Source: Watersipora subatra (taxonomy: Eukaryota > Bryozoa > Gymnolaemata > Cheilostomatida > Watersiporidae). Taken from it: a DNA stretch of 64,000 nt. Below, one piece after another: positions 60,660 through 64,000 of this stretch. Numbering within the stretch: position 1 is the stretch's first letter; each line of letters starts with the position of its first letter. A program made the position numbers and the translations under genes. The stretch spans positions 8,860,869 to 8,924,868 of the forward strand of contig NC_088711.1 in the NCBI RefSeq assembly GCF_963576615.1, read 5' to 3'. The notes beneath the pieces are model-generated. The model was given only the letters and a program-made list of their open reading frames with translations. It searched no databases and was not told the origin of the DNA.

Positions 60660-61020
60660 TATGACCATCACATAAAACCTGACTCCCATATACGCCGCAA
60701 GCACCGATGACAGCACCGCAGGGCTATCGGCGGTGAAATATGAACCTACACGCCGAGTACCGCCGGCAGTTGCGGGTGGTTAACGCAAAAGTTCAGCACT
60801 GTTGAATTTTTGCCAGCAGCAAGCAAAACATTCTCGAACCGCACTGTACAGGCGAAGGTCATCACTTTTGAAATGGGCATGGCGAGCGGCCATTTTAAAA
60901 CGATCATCAGCGACACAGTTTTATATGAACATAAGCCGGCGAGCCTAGCACCGCAAGTGGTTTGCTGTGCGAGATTACCGCCGAGGTCTCGCAGCCGATA
61001 TGGGAACAGGGCTTTAATCT
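60660..61020. other. GC- and CpG-rich patch
   Basis: CpG density is clearly higher than in the flanks (ACGCCGAGTACCGCCGGCAG, GAGATTACCGCCGAGGTC). It could be a promoter or first-exon region. A reverse-strand ATG at 60893 in good context (AAAATGGCC) opens 37 codons, but no donor in the right phase for GOT2 was found. Confidence 0.3.
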
Positions 61021-64000
61021 TCAAGCCACATACAGTGAAACTGAAACTACTACTAATAGCCATGCACCTTTTTTTAACCGAGTGCTATTGGAATGGCCTT
61101 TAACCTGTTATAACATATGTTTATTGACAGTTTTCTACAACTTTATAAGAGAGCAAGCATAATTAAATATAAACATAATTAAACATAACTCATGATCTAC
61201 AAATTAATAATTTAATCAAGTTCATCAGTGAAAATCAAAACATATGAAAACAGTCCCTTAAGCAAACGCGTTTACCAGGAAATGAAACAATACTAAACAG
61301 AGTACTCAGAAAAATCTGGCAGCCAAATTACTACAATAAATGTTTCTAATGCATTCAGTTTATTTTTGAAAAATAACCATGAAAAAGCCATGAAATTATA
61401 TTTTCTTGATTCCCATTTCAAAGATTCACATATTAATTACAATGCAAAGGCTTTGCAACACCTATATCGAAAAATGAAATCTAACCCATCCAGACACTAT
61501 AAAAATATTCACAAAGAAATAAAGCCAAGGAGGCATTCAAGCTTATAATCGTTAAACTAATATAAATAGAATTAACTGCACGATTTTAGCATAATCAAAG
61601 CATTCCAGTATAAAGCCCAGTTATACCTTCTACAAAGACCTATAACAAACAGTTAGTATTTTATAATTGCTCTAATTTGTTCTATATGAACTTTTTGCAG
61701 CTCTAAGAACAAAAAATACAAATGCTTATTTGTTTCACACCTCGTGTCATGTTCAGTGATGTGGTAAAAATATACCACATGATAGCTGCACAACAACCAA
61801 CTGTAATGACTTTTCATTTTTTTTACATAAAATTACGCAACACTATCAGACCGCAAACACTGGTCAAGAGTTTAATAAAACATGCTTAACTCATAAAACT
61901 AGGCAGTCATACATTACACTATCCAAAATTGGTTTGTTTTGAAAAATGTGGGCTCATATTAGACACAATTTTATAATAAGGAAATTTATCAGTTAGAATG
62001 TTGAAAATGATGTCAATTAATTCTTTCCTTACAGTTTTTTTAGTTGGGACATATTAATTTTTTACAACTTTGCTATTTCAGACATGGGCCGACATTTTTG
62101 ACCATAAGTTGATTAGCATCAACCCAATTGCCAAGAGATAAACATGAGAGTAATCAGCACATTTTTTCCTACAAGATAGAATGTTTTACTAAGTGTAAAT
62201 AGTGGTGATAACGTTATGAATATAAGGATTTGCCAGATGAAATGCTCTTGTTTATTTTTTGTTTTAGAAAAAAATAAATTGCAGGTCTACTTCTAGTACG
62301 AGTAAAGCAATAGCACTTTCCTAACGATGCATTGAGCGGCATTTTAAATGGTGCCCCGAACGGTCACGGATGGGATTGCGGATCTCGCGTGTCACTAGAG
62401 CGACGTGGCATGCCGTAGCAAAAGAATTAGACAAACCGGAAACAGTGTTGAGGGAATGACTACAATAACCAAAATTTCATCACATGCCGATTAAACCAAA
62501 ACTACAAACATTGGCTATGTTGAACAATTAATATTAGCCATGTTTTTATCACAGCACTTCACAAGCAACCGGACAAGCAATCGCTATTTGTCAATGATTG
62601 GTTACATATCAAAGAGGTTATTCACTCATGGCCATTGTTTACCTCCCATTAGGGTCTCATTAAATACTAATATAATTAGCAGAATTACAAGGTTATTATT
62701 TCAAAGTTACTTTCTAAAACTGACCAATAAGAAGTGAGCTCTACATAATCACTCCAAATAAATCCCAACATATTTGAACTAGCCTCAATGTTATCAACTG
62801 CATACGCACAAGACATTGTGATTGTAGTCTGTGTACACGCCCTGTTTAACTATTTCCACTAATAAATAGAGTGGTTAGATTAGACCAGCTGGGTGGTGTG
62901 TGCAACTAAGTGTGAGAAGAAACTAGGTTTTTGATCATTATTAACATGCCAATCTGAACAGGTTAACAACCAGTGGCTATCCTTGCATGTGAGAGATGAA
63001 AATGACGCTCTTGTTCAATAAGTTATAATAACAGCTTTTTCTATGTCTGCATGTCATTTTGTCATGTAATAGTGCTATAATTTTAATGAGGTGAAATACA
63101 AACTAAAGGATATTGATCAGAGTGCCTAAACATCACACAGTGCAAATTGTTCTGTAATTTAAACAACTTGCTCAAAATTATGGAGCATCTTGAGCAAAAT
63201 CTCCCAATTACGTACTCTTTCAAAGATCTACTAGTGACGAATCTCTGGGCGTTCTTGGAACAACCTTATTTAACATGCAAATAGAAGTTGAAAAAGTGAC
63301 TAGTTACGCATTAATTACTAATTACTTTAAATTTATTGGAGTTGAAGTTTAAAAAATATGAACTTTAATTAAACAAACCTCAGTTATAATTCAAATCGTT
63401 GAGTTTTTTCAACTTTCCTGCACTCTGAGTGGAAGCTGCCTACCACAAAAGGTTTGACTACTACAAAAGGTTTGACTACCACAAAAGGTTCTGTACACTA
63501 GACTTAATGAATCATGATTTTGTTGAAATAAATGTAATATAAATTGTTGCTTTAGTAGGCCTATATGTAAAAGCTATTTCGCATCATCCTAACACATTTA
63601 TAAACAGCAAATGAATGTAATTTACTATTAACCCTTTTACAAGCGAGTCTTTTGGGCTATTTGAGACCCCTTGGGCAAATTAATTTTTCACAAATTGAGT
63701 TTAAAAATATAATTGATACACTCTTATTTATGATATTGTATACGTGTATTATGTTTTTATGATACACTTGAATATAAATGAAAACGTTTAAAGTCAATTC
63801 TTCATGTAACTGTTTCTCTAGCTATGGTACTTTTGGAAGCATTTGCCCTTGCAGAGACTTACACCACAGTCTTGACACCATGTGCTTATTCTTGTTTCTC
63901 TAAAACCTTGCCTTTGCCTATAGCCTTTGGAGGACGCCATGACAGTAAAATAAAGTTTTTGCACTCTGGTGGGAAAACATTCAACAAGCAAAAACAAAAG
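61021..64000. other. AT-rich DNA, no gene seen
   Basis: Only a three-copy 18-bp repeat (TACCACAAAAGGTTTGAC) at about 63440-63490 was noticed. Confidence 0.35.
63438..63492 (+). repeat. 18-bp tandem repeat, 3 copies
   Basis: TAC(C/T)ACAAAAGGTTTGAC three times, the last copy diverging after GGTT. Confidence 0.85.

Noticed and set aside
60780..60893. Reverse-strand 37-codon ORF in good start context as GOT2 exon 1
   Set aside because: None of its possible GT donors leaves the phase 2 end that the 57750 exon needs, and the peptide is not clearly a targeting sequence.

Overview
The window is animal nuclear DNA: AT-rich, with intron-split genes using GT-AG splice sites, AATAAA signals and many minisatellites and small transposons. 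The protein families (a CUB/LDLa receptor, CDC14, a TMEM200-like protein, mitochondrial aspartate aminotransferase) are metazoan. Invertebrate, perhaps lophotrochozoan (bryozoan or mollusc), is my guess; the sequence alone does not fix the phylum. I built the gene models by hand from splice sites, reading phase and known protein families. All coding exons join in phase.

Layout, left to right. 1-9074 (+) is the 3' part of a CUB-LDLa-transmembrane receptor gene with seven exons in the window. 9807-10552 (+) is a probable two-exon gene for a 90-residue membrane protein that I do not recognise. 11085-25600 (+) is a complete CDC14 phosphatase gene with 13 coding exons and a possible upstream non-coding exon. 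26390-31566 holds a decayed LINE (minus), a foldback repeat and a mariner-type MITE. 34625-35671 (+) is a single-exon two-TM protein, probably TMEM200-like. 38940-42700 (minus) is a broken Ty3/gypsy retroelement. 44492-57750 (minus) carries nine exons of mitochondrial aspartate aminotransferase (GOT2), lacking only the first exon. 57751-64000 has no gene I can recognise, but contains an 800-bp foldback element and a GC-rich patch.

The most unusual signal is a set of tandem arrays that start at, or end on, an exon-intron boundary. The repeat unit contains the splice site and adjoining exon bases. This occurs at four junctions: the 5' splice site of the LDLa exon (17 bp, about 42 copies), the 5' splice site of CDC14 exon 3 (40 bp, about 6), the 3' splice site of CDC14 exon 8 (54 bp, about 19) and the 5' splice site of the same exon 8 (28 bp, about 5). 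The 54-bp array stays open in the exon 8 frame for its last 14 units, so use of an upstream copy would insert multiples of 18 residues into the phosphatase domain.

Other notable structures are a three-level transposon nest in CDC14 intron 2 (with a perfect 8-bp hAT target duplication), two long-TIR elements with TTAA ends in a GOT2 intron plus a solo terminus 14 bp from a splice donor, and several perfect short palindromes.
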